A stretch of DNA of 46,034 nt from Ammonifex sp. (lineage in GTDB: Bacteria; Bacillota; Desulfotomaculia; Desulfotomaculales; DYER01), in the NCBI GenBank assembly GCA_020725605.1, contig DYER01000099.1, forward strand, positions 1 to 46,034. The letters run 5' to 3'. The notes under the pieces were generated by a model. The model made no database searches. It was given only the letters and a program-made list of their open reading frames with translations, and had not been told where the DNA came from. A program made the translations under genes and the position numbers. Position 1 is the first letter of the stretch. Each line of letters opens with the position of its first letter. Below, one piece after another: positions 19,479-28,539 of the stretch.

Positions 19479-20276
19479 ATGGTGCGTTATAGAATCCACC
19501 CGCTGAAGGTGGGCGAGCTGACGGCGCCCGTGGGCGTACTGACCATGTTGGGGGACATGCGCACGTTTCTGGTGGCTCCCGTGCTGATCTTTTACCTGGA
19601 GGGAGGGCCGAGGAAGATAGTGGTGGACGCCGGGGTGCCGGCGGCAGGCGAAGACGGGCTGGTACACGGCTTTCCGCTGAAAGGGGGCGGGGAAGAGGGG
19701 GTGCGGCAGGCGCTGGCAAAGGTCGGTACGACGCCTGAAGAAATCGAACTCCTGATTCTCACCCATCTGCATTTCGACCACTGCGCCGCGGCGCACCTTT
19801 TCCGTAACGCCCGAATCGTGGTCCAGAGGAAGGAGTGGGAGACGGCCTTTAACCCCATTCCCACGGCCCGGGCGGTATACGACGAGGCGCTGTTCAGGCG
19901 TCTGGAACATATGGACCTGGTTTTGCTGGAGGGCGACTGCGAGGTCGCTCCGGGCGTGCGCGTTCTCCTGTTGCCGGGACACACTCTGGGCATGCAGGGT
20001 TTGGCGGTTGAAACCACACGGGGAACGGTGGTACTGGCCGGCGATCTCGCCTATTCCTATTACAACATAAATCCCAACCTTTCGGAGTTCACGGATCTCG
20101 CCGGCAACAAACTGACCCTAACTGGGCGTCCGGACCTGCCCTTCGCTCCTCCGGCCATTCATATCGATCTGGTGGCCTGGTTCGACAGCATGTGGAAGGC
20201 GGTGGCCACCGCCTCCCGCCGGGATATGGTTATCCCCGGACACGATCCGGCGCTCGTCAACACCGTCATTGAATGA
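19479..20276 (+). CDS. Metallo-beta-lactamase-fold hydrolase, quorum-quenching-lactonase-like
   Basis: HLHFDHCAA (HxHxDH), IVVQRKEWETAF, PGHTLGMQG, AGDLAY, IPGHDP. Confidence 0.85.
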   Translation: MVRYRIHPLKVGELTAPVGVLTMLGDMRTFLVAPVLIFYLEGGPRKIVVDAGVPAAGEDGLVHGFPLKGGGEEGVRQALAKVGTTPEEIELLILTHLHFDHCAAAHLFRNARIVVQRKEWETAFNPIPTARAVYDEALFRRLEHMDLVLLEGDCEVAPGVRVLLLPGHTLGMQGLAVETTRGTVVLAGDLAYSYYNINPNLSEFTDLAGNKLTLTGRPDLPFAPPAIHIDLVAWFDSMWKAVATASRRDMVIPGHDPALVNTVIE

Positions 20277-20297
20277 AGAGCGAAGAGGTTTCAGATA

Positions 20298-20313
20298 TGG
20301 CGCCCGTGGTGCT
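20298..20313 (+). promoter_or_regulatory. Possible (weaker) sigma-54 promoter P4
   Basis: TATGGCGCCCGTGGTGCTAA; GG 20299-20300, N10, GC 20311-20312; 2 mismatches to TGGCAC-N5-TTGC. Confidence 0.4.
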
Positions 20314-20354
20314 AAAAAGTCCGACGGAAAAAATTTGAAAGGACGGGTGAACTG

Positions 20355-21878
20355 ATGGGAGTTAAGACTTTCGAGGATTACTACAACCGCCTGAAGAAGA
20401 TGCGTCCCAATATTTACATTGACGGGCACAAAGTGGACCGCACCGACGAGAGATTGCGGCCGGGAATCAACGTCATCCGCGAAACCTACGACCGCGCCAA
20501 CGATCCCTCCTTTGAAGACCTTTGCGTGGCGACCTCGCACATTACCGGCGAAAAAATCAACCGCTTCTGCCACATTCACCAGAGCCGGGAGGACCTGCTG
20601 AAGAAGCAGCTCATGACACGCCTCCTCTGCCACCGGGTTGGGGGCTGTATCCAGCGCTGCATGGGGACCGACGCGCTGAACGCCCTTTCGGTGGTCACCT
20701 ACGAAATGGACCAGGCGCTGGGCACGGCCTATTACCCGCGCTTCCTCAACTACCTCCGCTACTACCAGGAAAACGATCTCTGTGCCAACTGCGCCCAGAC
20801 GGACGCCAAGGGATACAGAATCAAAAGACCGCACGAGCAGGACGATCCCGACCTTTATTTGAGGGTCGTAGAGGTAAAGAGCGACGGCATCGTGGTGCGG
20901 GGAGCAAAGCTCCACAACACCATTGCCCCTTACGCGGACGAAATCATCGTTCTCCCCACCCGCTTTATGACGGAGAAGGACAACGAGTACGCCGTGGCCT
21001 TTGCCATTCCTGCGGATTGGGAAGGGGTAAAGATCGTCGCGCGGCACGCGGTCCAGCACAGGCGGAAAAAGCTCCTCGCTCCCATCGCGGAATTCGGCGA
21101 CGCCGAATCCTTCACGATTTTCGACGACGTCTTCGTGCCGGAAGAAAGGGTCTTCATGAACGGCAAGGCCGACCCCCGGCAGACGCCTTTCGCTGGCTTC
21201 CTGGCCCTGCTTTTTGCCCACTACCACCGCCACACGTACACCGGCTGCAAGCCCGCAATTTCGGAAATCATTGCCAGCGAGGCGGCGCTTGTGGCGGAGT
21301 ACAACGGCATTGAGCGCGAGGATCACGTCCGTGAAAAGCTCTGCCACATTATCAGCACCGCGGAACTCGTTTTTGCCGCGGGCCAGGCGAGTGCCTACCG
21401 TGCGGAACGGGCGCCTTCGGGAACGTACATACCCGATGAAATTCTCACCAATGCCGGCAGGAAACTGGCGGGAGAAGAGATTTACAACGAGTACAGGATA
21501 CTCGCCGACCTGGCCGGGGGCCTGGCGGCCACCCTTCCCCTGGAAGGAGACTTTTACAACGAAGAAACGGGTCCCTTCCTTCACAAGTACATCAGGCGTA
21601 ACCCCAGGATCTCGCCGGAAGACGTGCACCGGTGCTTCCGGTTGATCGAGAATACCCTTGTTTCGGAGCTGGCCGGGGTTATGCAGGTTGCGGGCCTGCA
21701 CGGCGGCGGCTCTCCTCAGATGGAAACCATCACCATGATGTCCCGCTACGATTTGGAAAAGCTTAAGAGTATCGCCAGGTACCTGGCGGGGATCGAAAAG
21801 GAGCTCCCGCGCTACGAAAGGGAAACCGTGACGCCGCGCCAGATGCTCGAAAGGTTCCGCAAACTTTACGGCAGGTGA
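20355..21878 (+). CDS. 4-hydroxybutyryl-CoA dehydratase family protein, divergent paralog
   Basis: 507 aa; keeps cluster-ligand pattern CIQRC and HRHTYTGC, plus RFCHIHQSREDLLKK; lacks GYRTESMHG (VMQVAGLHG instead). Confidence 0.85.
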   Translation: MGVKTFEDYYNRLKKMRPNIYIDGHKVDRTDERLRPGINVIRETYDRANDPSFEDLCVATSHITGEKINRFCHIHQSREDLLKKQLMTRLLCHRVGGCIQRCMGTDALNALSVVTYEMDQALGTAYYPRFLNYLRYYQENDLCANCAQTDAKGYRIKRPHEQDDPDLYLRVVEVKSDGIVVRGAKLHNTIAPYADEIIVLPTRFMTEKDNEYAVAFAIPADWEGVKIVARHAVQHRRKKLLAPIAEFGDAESFTIFDDVFVPEERVFMNGKADPRQTPFAGFLALLFAHYHRHTYTGCKPAISEIIASEAALVAEYNGIEREDHVREKLCHIISTAELVFAAGQASAYRAERAPSGTYIPDEILTNAGRKLAGEEIYNEYRILADLAGGLAATLPLEGDFYNEETGPFLHKYIRRNPRISPEDVHRCFRLIENTLVSELAGVMQVAGLHGGGSPQMETITMMSRYDLEKLKSIARYLAGIEKELPRYERETVTPRQMLERFRKLYGR

Positions 21879-22038
21879 GGAAGGTAGGGACCGTTACGAA
21901 GGCACGGGTCGGCAAAACGAGAGCAGCACACCGGTTCGAATACATTGTCCATAGAAGGGAGCGCCTTCCGTTCGGGAAAAACGGAGTTCGGAAGCGGGAC
22001 GGCGACGCGGAAGAAGAACCTCGAGTGCTTCAGGAGGG

Positions 22039-22076
22039 AAGGCACGTCGGGCCCCGCAGAGGGTCCGGCGTGCCTT
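22039..22076. other. Hairpin in decayed intergenic region
   Basis: AAGGCACG ... CGTGCCTT, 8-bp stem with further internal pairing. Confidence 0.4.
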
Positions 22077-22127
22077 GGTGTACCCGGCAGGGGCGCTGAC
22101 CTGACGGTAAAATCGCCTGCGACACCA

Positions 22128-22378
22128 AGGGTTACAGCCGGACAGAAGAGAAAGGGCTGGTAATGCTCGGTGCCGGGACAGGGTTGGGCATTTCGGTGTT
22201 AAGTCCCATAAGTAACGCCCTGATTGCTGGTTTTAGTTGGCGGATGGCCTTTGCTGTTTTGGGCACTACGGTAACGGTACTTGTTATTCCCTTGGCCTTA
22301 TTGTTTGCAAAAAGGCGACCGCGGAAAACCCGGTTAGGGGAGAGTTCAAGCACAAGCTCGGAATTTTCGGTGCGGTGA
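22128..22378 (+). pseudogene. MFS transporter fragment
   Basis: Reads YSRTEEKGLVMLGAGTGLGISVLSPISNALIAGFSWRMAFAVLGTTVTVLVIPLALLFAKRRP, an internal MFS segment without the rest of the protein. Confidence 0.65.
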
Positions 22379-22420
22379 AGTTCCGGCAGCGGCCTGGGGA
22401 GCATCGCAGGGTTGGGGCGA

Positions 22421-22849
22421 ATGGAGGAACTAAAGATGCTCTTGGGGGAGCTACGCGCCAGGGCCGAGGGGAGCGGGTTTTGGCGCCTGTTAGGCATGAG
22501 GGTCGGGAAGGTCGAAGAGGGAAAGGCGGAACTCGCGTTAACCGTCTCGGAGGAAATGATGGAGCCGGACGGTACGGCGTCGAAGGGCGTCATTGCTTCA
22601 CTTATCGATTCGGCCGTCGGCGTCGCGGTTGCCACTCGCCTCGAACCGGGTATGCGACCGGTGACGGTACAACTGAAAGTGAGTTTCCTCCTCCCTGTGA
22701 AAAGGGGCGACCTGAGGGCGGTGGCCACCGTCGTACACCAGGGTGAGGACGTGAGCGTCGGCATTGCCGAGGTGAAGGACGAAAGCGGCCGGCTGGTCGC
22801 CTGTGGTATGGCCACTTACCTGGTAAGTGAGGCGCGCAGGAGCAGGTGA
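22421..22849 (+). CDS. PaaI-like hotdog thioesterase
   Basis: VSEEMMEPDGTASKGVIASLIDSAVGVAVATRLEPGMRPVTVQLKVSFLLPVKRGDLRAVATVVHQGEDVSVGIAEVKDESGRLVACG. Confidence 0.88.
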   Translation: MEELKMLLGELRARAEGSGFWRLLGMRVGKVEEGKAELALTVSEEMMEPDGTASKGVIASLIDSAVGVAVATRLEPGMRPVTVQLKVSFLLPVKRGDLRAVATVVHQGEDVSVGIAEVKDESGRLVACGMATYLVSEARRSR

Positions 22850-23069
22850 AATGCCCTCCGGGTCAAGCGGGTACCTCAAGGAGAAGCTGGGGAGGCCAGA
22901 GGTTATTTCCATAACGCCCGTTCGGCGCTCGACGAGGAGAGGGCAATCTCGTTGCCGTGGGGTTGCAGTCAGCAGTCGGTATTATTGGGGCGGCGGATTT
23001 CCTCGAAAAGGGCCGGAGCGATGATAAGTGCGGCGGTTTACGGGACGCTTAACGAAGGGAGGAATACCG

Positions 23070-25136
23070 GTGGTCAGGGTGAGGCACGTAATGAGTCGGG
23101 CCTTCGTGATTCTTACAGAAGAGGTCGCAATCCGGGAGGCCGCGGCCAACTTCCAGGAAAAGCCCATCCGGCGCATCGTGGTTGTAGACAGGGGTCAGCC
23201 CGAAACGGTTGTGGGCATTATTTCCACCGAATGCTTCCTCAAGGCCATAACTGAGGGACTGGACTTCCGTGCCCCCGTGGGGAACATCATGTACCGGGAG
23301 TTCTGCACCGTCCATGAGGAAGCCCCCGTGGAAGAGCTTCCCCGCGAGACGGTACATACGGTGGTGGTCCTGAACGGAGCGGGGCATGTGGCCGGCATTT
23401 TAACCCGCAGTGACCTGATGGCCATCCACGGCGGAAACTGCTGGCTACGCAACGAGCAGGTCAAGGCGATCTTCGACGCACTGCCCAACGGAGTGGTGTT
23501 CACCGATAACCGGGGGACCATACTGCTGGTCAATAAGGCGGCCGAGGAGATGCTCTGCGAGGACGCGGGAAAGCTTGACGGGTTGTCCTATTGGGACGTG
23601 TTTCAGGACGAACACCTGTCTGAAGTGTTGGATACCGGCGTGGCGGACAGGAATCGAAGGCAAATCATAAACGGGGTAGTGGTTCTCCGCAACATCTTCC
23701 CCAGTGTCAAGGACGGCAAGACATGCGGAGCCCTGGTTACCTTCCAGGACGTCTCGGAACTCGAAATGCTGGCCGACGAGCTGAACCGCGTCAAGGAGCT
23801 AAATCGTGACCTGGAGGGTATTATCGAATCCTCCTTCGACGGCATAGTGGTGGCCGATGGCTCGGGAAGGGTGTTGAAGTGCAACCGGAGCTTCACCGGC
23901 CTGGCCCGTTGCCTGCCGGGAAACCAGTTTAGCGAAACGGTTGTCGAACCGGTTATCTCGAGGGCTCTGAAAAGGGGCAAGACGGTCACAATTAAGAAAA
24001 CCGTGGCCGGTAACAGGGAGCTGCTTCTGACGGCCAACCCCATTTTCGGCGACAATCAGGCCATCGAAAGGGTGGTCTGCAATATCCGGGATATGACCGA
24101 GCTGGAATCGCTCAGGAGGGAAATGGAGCAAAGCAAGGATCTGTCCATCCGCTATTGCGAAGAACTGGCAACCTTGCGCAGTCTCCAGCTGGAACTGGCC
24201 AATCTGGTGGTTTCCAGTCCGGTTATGAAAAGGGTCGTTGAACAGGCGATACGCGTTGCGTCCGTGGACTCGACCGTGCTGATCACGGGCGAAACCGGCG
24301 TCGGCAAGGAGGTTATCGCCAAGCTGATTCACCAGCACAGCCCTCGTAAGGACAAGCCGTTTATCCAGATAAACTGCGGGGCAATTCCCGAGGCCTTGAT
24401 CGAGTCCGAGCTGTTCGGCTACGAAAAGGGGGCCTTTACGGGTGCCAGCAGGACCGGCAAGGTTGGCCTGCTGGAGGCCGCCAGTCACGGGACCCTTCTT
24501 CTGGACGAAATAGGCGAACTTCCGCTGCCCCTGCAGGTCAAGCTACTGCGAGTGTTGCAGGAGCAACAAATCATAAGAGTCGGCAGCGTCAGGCCGACCA
24601 AAGTAGACGTAAGGATTATCGCGGTTACAAACCGGAACCTGGAAAAGATGGTCGGAGAAGGTCGCTTTAGGGCCGACCTGTTCTACCGGCTGAACGTCGT
24701 ACCCATTTACGTCCCGCCGCTACGTGAGAGGAGAGAGGATATAATTTCGCTGGCGCAGTATTTCGTGGAGAGATACAACAAGAAGTACGGCCTGAACAAA
24801 AGGCTCGCTCCGGCTGCGCTTGCGGTGCTGGAGAGGTACAACTGGCCGGGCAACGTACGCGAACTGGAGAACGTGATCGAAAGAATGGTTATCATGAGCG
24901 GCGGGCAGACCATTGAGCCGCACGAGGTACTGGGATACCTGCAGGAGAAAGCCAATCCGGTGATGGGGGTGGAGGATATCATCCCCTTGAGAGAGGCCAG
25001 CGAAATGGTCGAAAAGCAGCTCATCCTGAAGGCCCTTGCCAGATTCAAAAGTACCCGCAAGGCGGCACGCGTTCTGGGAGTCGACCATTCCACCATAGTC
25101 CGCAAGCTGCTCAAATACCAGCTTCAAAGCGGTTAA
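23070..25136 (+). CDS. Sigma-54-dependent transcriptional activator (CBS pair, PAS, PAS, AAA+, Fis-type HTH)
   Basis: Walker A GETGVGKE, ESELFGYEKGAFTGA, NWPGNVRELENVIERMVIM, KSTRKAARVLGVDHSTIVRKLLKYQL; N-terminal VRHVMSRAFVILTEEVAIREAAANFQEKPIRRIVVVD CBS; GTG 23070 after gggagg. Confidence 0.93.
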   Translation: MVRVRHVMSRAFVILTEEVAIREAAANFQEKPIRRIVVVDRGQPETVVGIISTECFLKAITEGLDFRAPVGNIMYREFCTVHEEAPVEELPRETVHTVVVLNGAGHVAGILTRSDLMAIHGGNCWLRNEQVKAIFDALPNGVVFTDNRGTILLVNKAAEEMLCEDAGKLDGLSYWDVFQDEHLSEVLDTGVADRNRRQIINGVVVLRNIFPSVKDGKTCGALVTFQDVSELEMLADELNRVKELNRDLEGIIESSFDGIVVADGSGRVLKCNRSFTGLARCLPGNQFSETVVEPVISRALKRGKTVTIKKTVAGNRELLLTANPIFGDNQAIERVVCNIRDMTELESLRREMEQSKDLSIRYCEELATLRSLQLELANLVVSSPVMKRVVEQAIRVASVDSTVLITGETGVGKEVIAKLIHQHSPRKDKPFIQINCGAIPEALIESELFGYEKGAFTGASRTGKVGLLEAASHGTLLLDEIGELPLPLQVKLLRVLQEQQIIRVGSVRPTKVDVRIIAVTNRNLEKMVGEGRFRADLFYRLNVVPIYVPPLRERREDIISLAQYFVERYNKKYGLNKRLAPAALAVLERYNWPGNVRELENVIERMVIMSGGQTIEPHEVLGYLQEKANPVMGVEDIIPLREASEMVEKQLILKALARFKSTRKAARVLGVDHSTIVRKLLKYQLQSG

Positions 25137-25220
25137 CGGGTACCGGACTGTGGCCCCTGCCCCCACGGAGAGAGGGGCGGGTCCTGGAAGGAAGGTCGGG
25201 TTACGGGGGAGATTGACGTT

Positions 25221-25236
25221 CTGCCGGACCCGGCAG
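25221..25236. other. Short perfect inverted repeat upstream of abfD
   Basis: CTGCCGG-AC-CCGGCAG, 22 bp before the ATG. Confidence 0.45.
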
Positions 25237-25257
25237 GACCAAACCGGGGGTGAGCAA

Positions 25258-26715
25258 ATGGCCTTGAAGACCGGCCGGGATTACCTGGAGAGCCTGCGCA
25301 AACTGAACATGACCATTTACCTGTTCGGAGAGAAAATCGAAAACTTCGTGGACCACCCCGTCATCCGTCCGTCGATCAACTCCGTGGCCAGGACCTACGA
25401 GCTGGCCCTGGACGAGCGCTACCGCGACCTCATGACCGCCACTTCGAACCTCACCGGGAAGACCGTCAACCGCTTCACACACCTCCACCAGAGCGCGGAA
25501 GACCTGGTGCGGAAGGTCAAAATGCTGCGCCTGCTGGGACAGAAAACGGCGTCCTGCTTCCAGCGGTGCGTGGGCATGGACGCCCTCAACGCCATCGACA
25601 CCGTGACCTACGAGATGGACCGGAAGCTGGGCACCAACTACCACGAGCGCTTCCGCCGTTTTGCGACGTACGTCCAGGAAAACGACCTGGTGGTGGACGG
25701 AGCGATGACCGACCCCAAGGGCGACCGGTCCCTCCGCCCGAGCCGGCAGGCCGACCCGGACCTTTACCTGCGGGTGGTGAGGAAGAATTCGGACGGCATC
25801 GTGGTGCGGGGGGCCAAGGCCCACCAGACCGGGGCCGTGAACTCCCACGAAATATGCGTCATGCCCACCGTGGCCATGACCGAGGAGGACCGCGACTACG
25901 CGGTCTCCTTCGCGGTACCGAGCGACACCCCGGGGCTGCTTTACATCTACGGCCGGCAGTCCTGCGACACCAGAAAACTGGAAGGGTCCGAGATCGACGT
26001 GGGCAACGCCCGCTACGGCGGCCAGGAGGCCCTGGTGATCTTCGACGACGTGTTCGTGCCCTGGGAGCGGGTATTCATGTGCGGGGAGTACCAGTTCTCC
26101 GGGGCCCTGGTGGAGCGGTTTGCCGCGTACCACCGCCAGAGCTACGGCGGCTGCAAGGTGGGGGTGGGCGACGTACTCATCGGCGCGGCGGCCGTGATGG
26201 CGGAGTACAACGGGACCGCCGGGGCATCCCACATCAGGGAAAAGCTCATCGAGATGATCCACCTGAACGAAACCCTGTACTGCTGCGGCCTCGCCTGTTC
26301 CTCCCAGGGGCACCGTACCCCCTCGGGGACCTACCTGGTCGACCTGCTGCTGGCCAACGTTTGCAAGCTGAACGTAACCCGCTATCCATACGAAATAGCC
26401 CGCCTGGCCGAAGACATAGCGGGCGGACTCATGGTCACCATGCCTTCGGAAAAGGACTTCCGGCACCCGGAGATCGGCCGCTACCTCGAAAAGTACCTCA
26501 AGGGGGTGGCTGGGGTGCCCACCGAGCACCGGATGAGGATGCTGCGCTTGATTGAAAACCTGACCATGGGCTGCGCCGCGGTGGGCTACCGCACGGAGTC
26601 CATGCACGGTGCGGGGTCGCCCCAGGCACAGCGGATCGTGATCTCCCGGCTGGCCAACCTCGATCACAAGAAGAAGCTGGCCCGGATTATTGCCGGTATT
26701 GACGAGGAGGAATAA
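25258..26715 (+). CDS. abfD: 4-hydroxybutyryl-CoA dehydratase
   Basis: Closely follows remembered Clostridium AbfD sequence: YLESLRKLNMTIYLFGEKIENFVDHPVIRPSIN, KTASCFQRCVGMDALNA, YHRQSYGGCKVGVGDV, GYRTESMHGAGSPQAQRI. Confidence 0.96.
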   Translation: MALKTGRDYLESLRKLNMTIYLFGEKIENFVDHPVIRPSINSVARTYELALDERYRDLMTATSNLTGKTVNRFTHLHQSAEDLVRKVKMLRLLGQKTASCFQRCVGMDALNAIDTVTYEMDRKLGTNYHERFRRFATYVQENDLVVDGAMTDPKGDRSLRPSRQADPDLYLRVVRKNSDGIVVRGAKAHQTGAVNSHEICVMPTVAMTEEDRDYAVSFAVPSDTPGLLYIYGRQSCDTRKLEGSEIDVGNARYGGQEALVIFDDVFVPWERVFMCGEYQFSGALVERFAAYHRQSYGGCKVGVGDVLIGAAAVMAEYNGTAGASHIREKLIEMIHLNETLYCCGLACSSQGHRTPSGTYLVDLLLANVCKLNVTRYPYEIARLAEDIAGGLMVTMPSEKDFRHPEIGRYLEKYLKGVAGVPTEHRMRMLRLIENLTMGCAAVGYRTESMHGAGSPQAQRIVISRLANLDHKKKLARIIAGIDEEE

Positions 26716-26757
26716 ACCGGGAGAATTAAAAGGGCCGGGCCAGCGGCGGCCGCCGCG

Positions 26758-26973
26758 TCACCCGGGCCCCAGCCGCAGCACCGCTCCGGGGCTGAATTCG
26801 GGCCGCAGGTAGTCCCGCGGGTCCGTGCTTAGAAGGCGCAGCACGCGGGCCAGGCCCGGACCGCAGGCCTCCACCAGCAGGCGGGCCCCGCCGGCCTCCA
26901 CCTCCACGCCGGCCGCAACGCGGTCCCAGCCTTCCAGCACCCGTTCCAGGGGTAGGGGCGTGTAGAGGATCAT
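26758..26973 (-). CDS. YlzJ-like protein
   Basis: 71 aa MILYTPLPLERVLEGWDRVAAGVEVEAGGARLLVEACGPGLARVLRLLSTDPRDYLRPEFSPG; downstream of tepA. Confidence 0.82.
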   Translation of the reverse strand: MILYTPLPLERVLEGWDRVAAGVEVEAGGARLLVEACGPGLARVLRLLSTDPRDYLRPEFSPGAVLRLGPG

Positions 26974-27235
26974 GTGGCGCCGACCTCCCGAATGAACCTG
27001 CCTCGGCCATTTTTAAAGGGGAACTCCGGCCCGCCCTCACCGGCGACCCTGGTGCCGCGTCCGCTTCCGGCCTCCCGAAGGGGGTTGCAACCCTTCGGTA
27101 CTCCGAGCCTCGTGGATCCCGGGAATCCGCGCGCGGCCGCCCTTCTCCCGACGGACGGTGTCCTGGGGCCCCGCCCGGGCTTCCCGCGCCGACGTGGCTT
27201 GCGGGAGGGGTAGCCCGAGGCGCGCCGGAATGCGC

Positions 27236-28000
27236 CTACCGGGCCATCAGTTCCTTCAGCTTGGCCACGGCCTCGGCCACGCCGCCCACCTCGTCGATGA
27301 TGCCGCGCTCCACGGCCTCCCGGCCGATGAGCACCGTGCCGATGTCCCGCGCCAGCTCCCCGGTGCGGAACATCAGGTCGCGGAAGGCCTCCTCGGAGAT
27401 GCGCGAGTGGCGCACCACGAAGTCCACCACCCGATCCTGCATCTTCTCCAGGTACTCCCAGGTCTGCGGCACCCCTATCACCAGCCCGTTCAGCCGGATG
27501 GGGTGGATGGTCATGCTCGCCGTCTCGGCGATGAAGGAATAGTCTGCCGCAACCGCGATGGGCACTCCAATGCTATGACCGCCCCCCAGCACCAGCGAGA
27601 CCGTGGGCTTGGACAGCCCGGCGATCATCTCGGCGATGGCCAGGCCGGCCTCCACGTCCCCGCCCACGGTGTTGAGAATTACCAGGAGCCCCTCCACGCT
27701 TGGGTCCTGCTCCAGGGCCACCAGTTGCGGCAGGACGTGCTCGTACTTCGTGGTCTTGTTCTGGGGCGGCAGCACCAGGTGTCCTTCGATCTGGCCCACG
27801 ATGGTGAGACAGTGGATGCTGCTGCGGGGTCGGGGCAGTTCGGGCACGCCCATTTCCCTGATGCTGGCTTGGGTCTGGGGCGCCGGCCCGGGGTGGGGCG
27901 CCTGGGGCTCCCGGTGCGGGCGCTCCTCCGCGTCCGGCTCCGCGCCGGGCGGCCAGTAAATACCACATCCGCCGGGCCCTCCGTACCGCCTCTCGGACAC
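27236..28000 (-). CDS. tepA: ClpP-like translocation-enhancing protein TepA
   Basis: [94 protein letters not shown] 28000 with gaggggag RBS. Confidence 0.9.
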   Translation of the reverse strand: MSERRYGGPGGCGIYWPPGAEPDAEERPHREPQAPHPGPAPQTQASIREMGVPELPRPRSSIHCLTIVGQIEGHLVLPPQNKTTKYEHVLPQLVALEQDPSVEGLLVILNTVGGDVEAGLAIAEMIAGLSKPTVSLVLGGGHSIGVPIAVAADYSFIAETASMTIHPIRLNGLVIGVPQTWEYLEKMQDRVVDFVVRHSRISEEAFRDLMFRTGELARDIGTVLIGREAVERGIIDEVGGVAEAVAKLKELMAR

Positions 28001-28076
28001 CGGCTCACGCTCCCCTCGGGTGGGTTCCCTGCCGTGTTTATTATGCGCCGGCCCCGACAAAATAACCCCGCCCGTT

Positions 28077-28158
28077 GTTCGACGGGGAATTTTGCCTTCG
28101 GAAACCCCTCCGGTTACCGCACCGGTAAGCTGGCAAAATTCCTCGTCGTTCGACGGGG
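28077..28158. repeat. Inverted repeat flanked by direct repeats
   Basis: GTTCGACGGGG at 28077-28087 and 28148-28158; GGAATTTTGCC 28086-28096 pairs with GGCAAAATTCC 28132-28142. Confidence 0.6.
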
Positions 28159-28429
28159 CCCCTCGCCGATTCCCACAATGCTCAGGACCTTCGCCACATC
28201 CTCCGGCGTGCGCTCCACCGGCCCGGTGCCTCCAGTTCCTCAAGCTCGGCGCGTTCGAAAGCCATCCTTTCCAGCGCGGCCGCCCGTGCCTCCAGTTCTT
28301 CGACCCTGCGCTCGAGTCCGCCCACGCCTTTTCCCCCTTTATCGGGTACCCGAAAGCTGGCTCACCACAATACTATACCACGTGTTGTGACCCGTGAGGG
28401 CAAGCCGGGTATTCTACCGGGCCAAGGCG

Positions 28430-28459
28430 TTGACAGGGCACCCGGACCGCGGCTATGAT
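28430..28459 (+). promoter_or_regulatory. Sigma-A-type promoter of uppP
   Basis: TTGACA-N18-TATGAT. Confidence 0.6.
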
Positions 28460-28539
28460 GTTACGGTGGGGCCGGCCGCCACCCGCGCCCCGGGCCGGCG
28501 AAAGGGCCGGGGCGGGCGGCGCAGGTCCCGGCGGGAGGA

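Noticed and set aside
20199-20212. GCGGTGGCCACCGC as another activator dyad
   Set aside because: Spacer is 2 nt instead of 8 and it lies in the MBL coding sequence (coincidental codons).
22979-22996. GGTATTATTGGGGC upstream of the activator gene as sigma-54 promoter
   Set aside because: GG-N10-GC spacing holds but both boxes are poor (TCGGTA / GGGGC); no dyads nearby.
27068-27091. ccgaagggggttgcaacccttcgg inverted repeat between tepA and ylzJ
   Set aside because: Simple hairpin without T-tract in either orientation; function not supportable.
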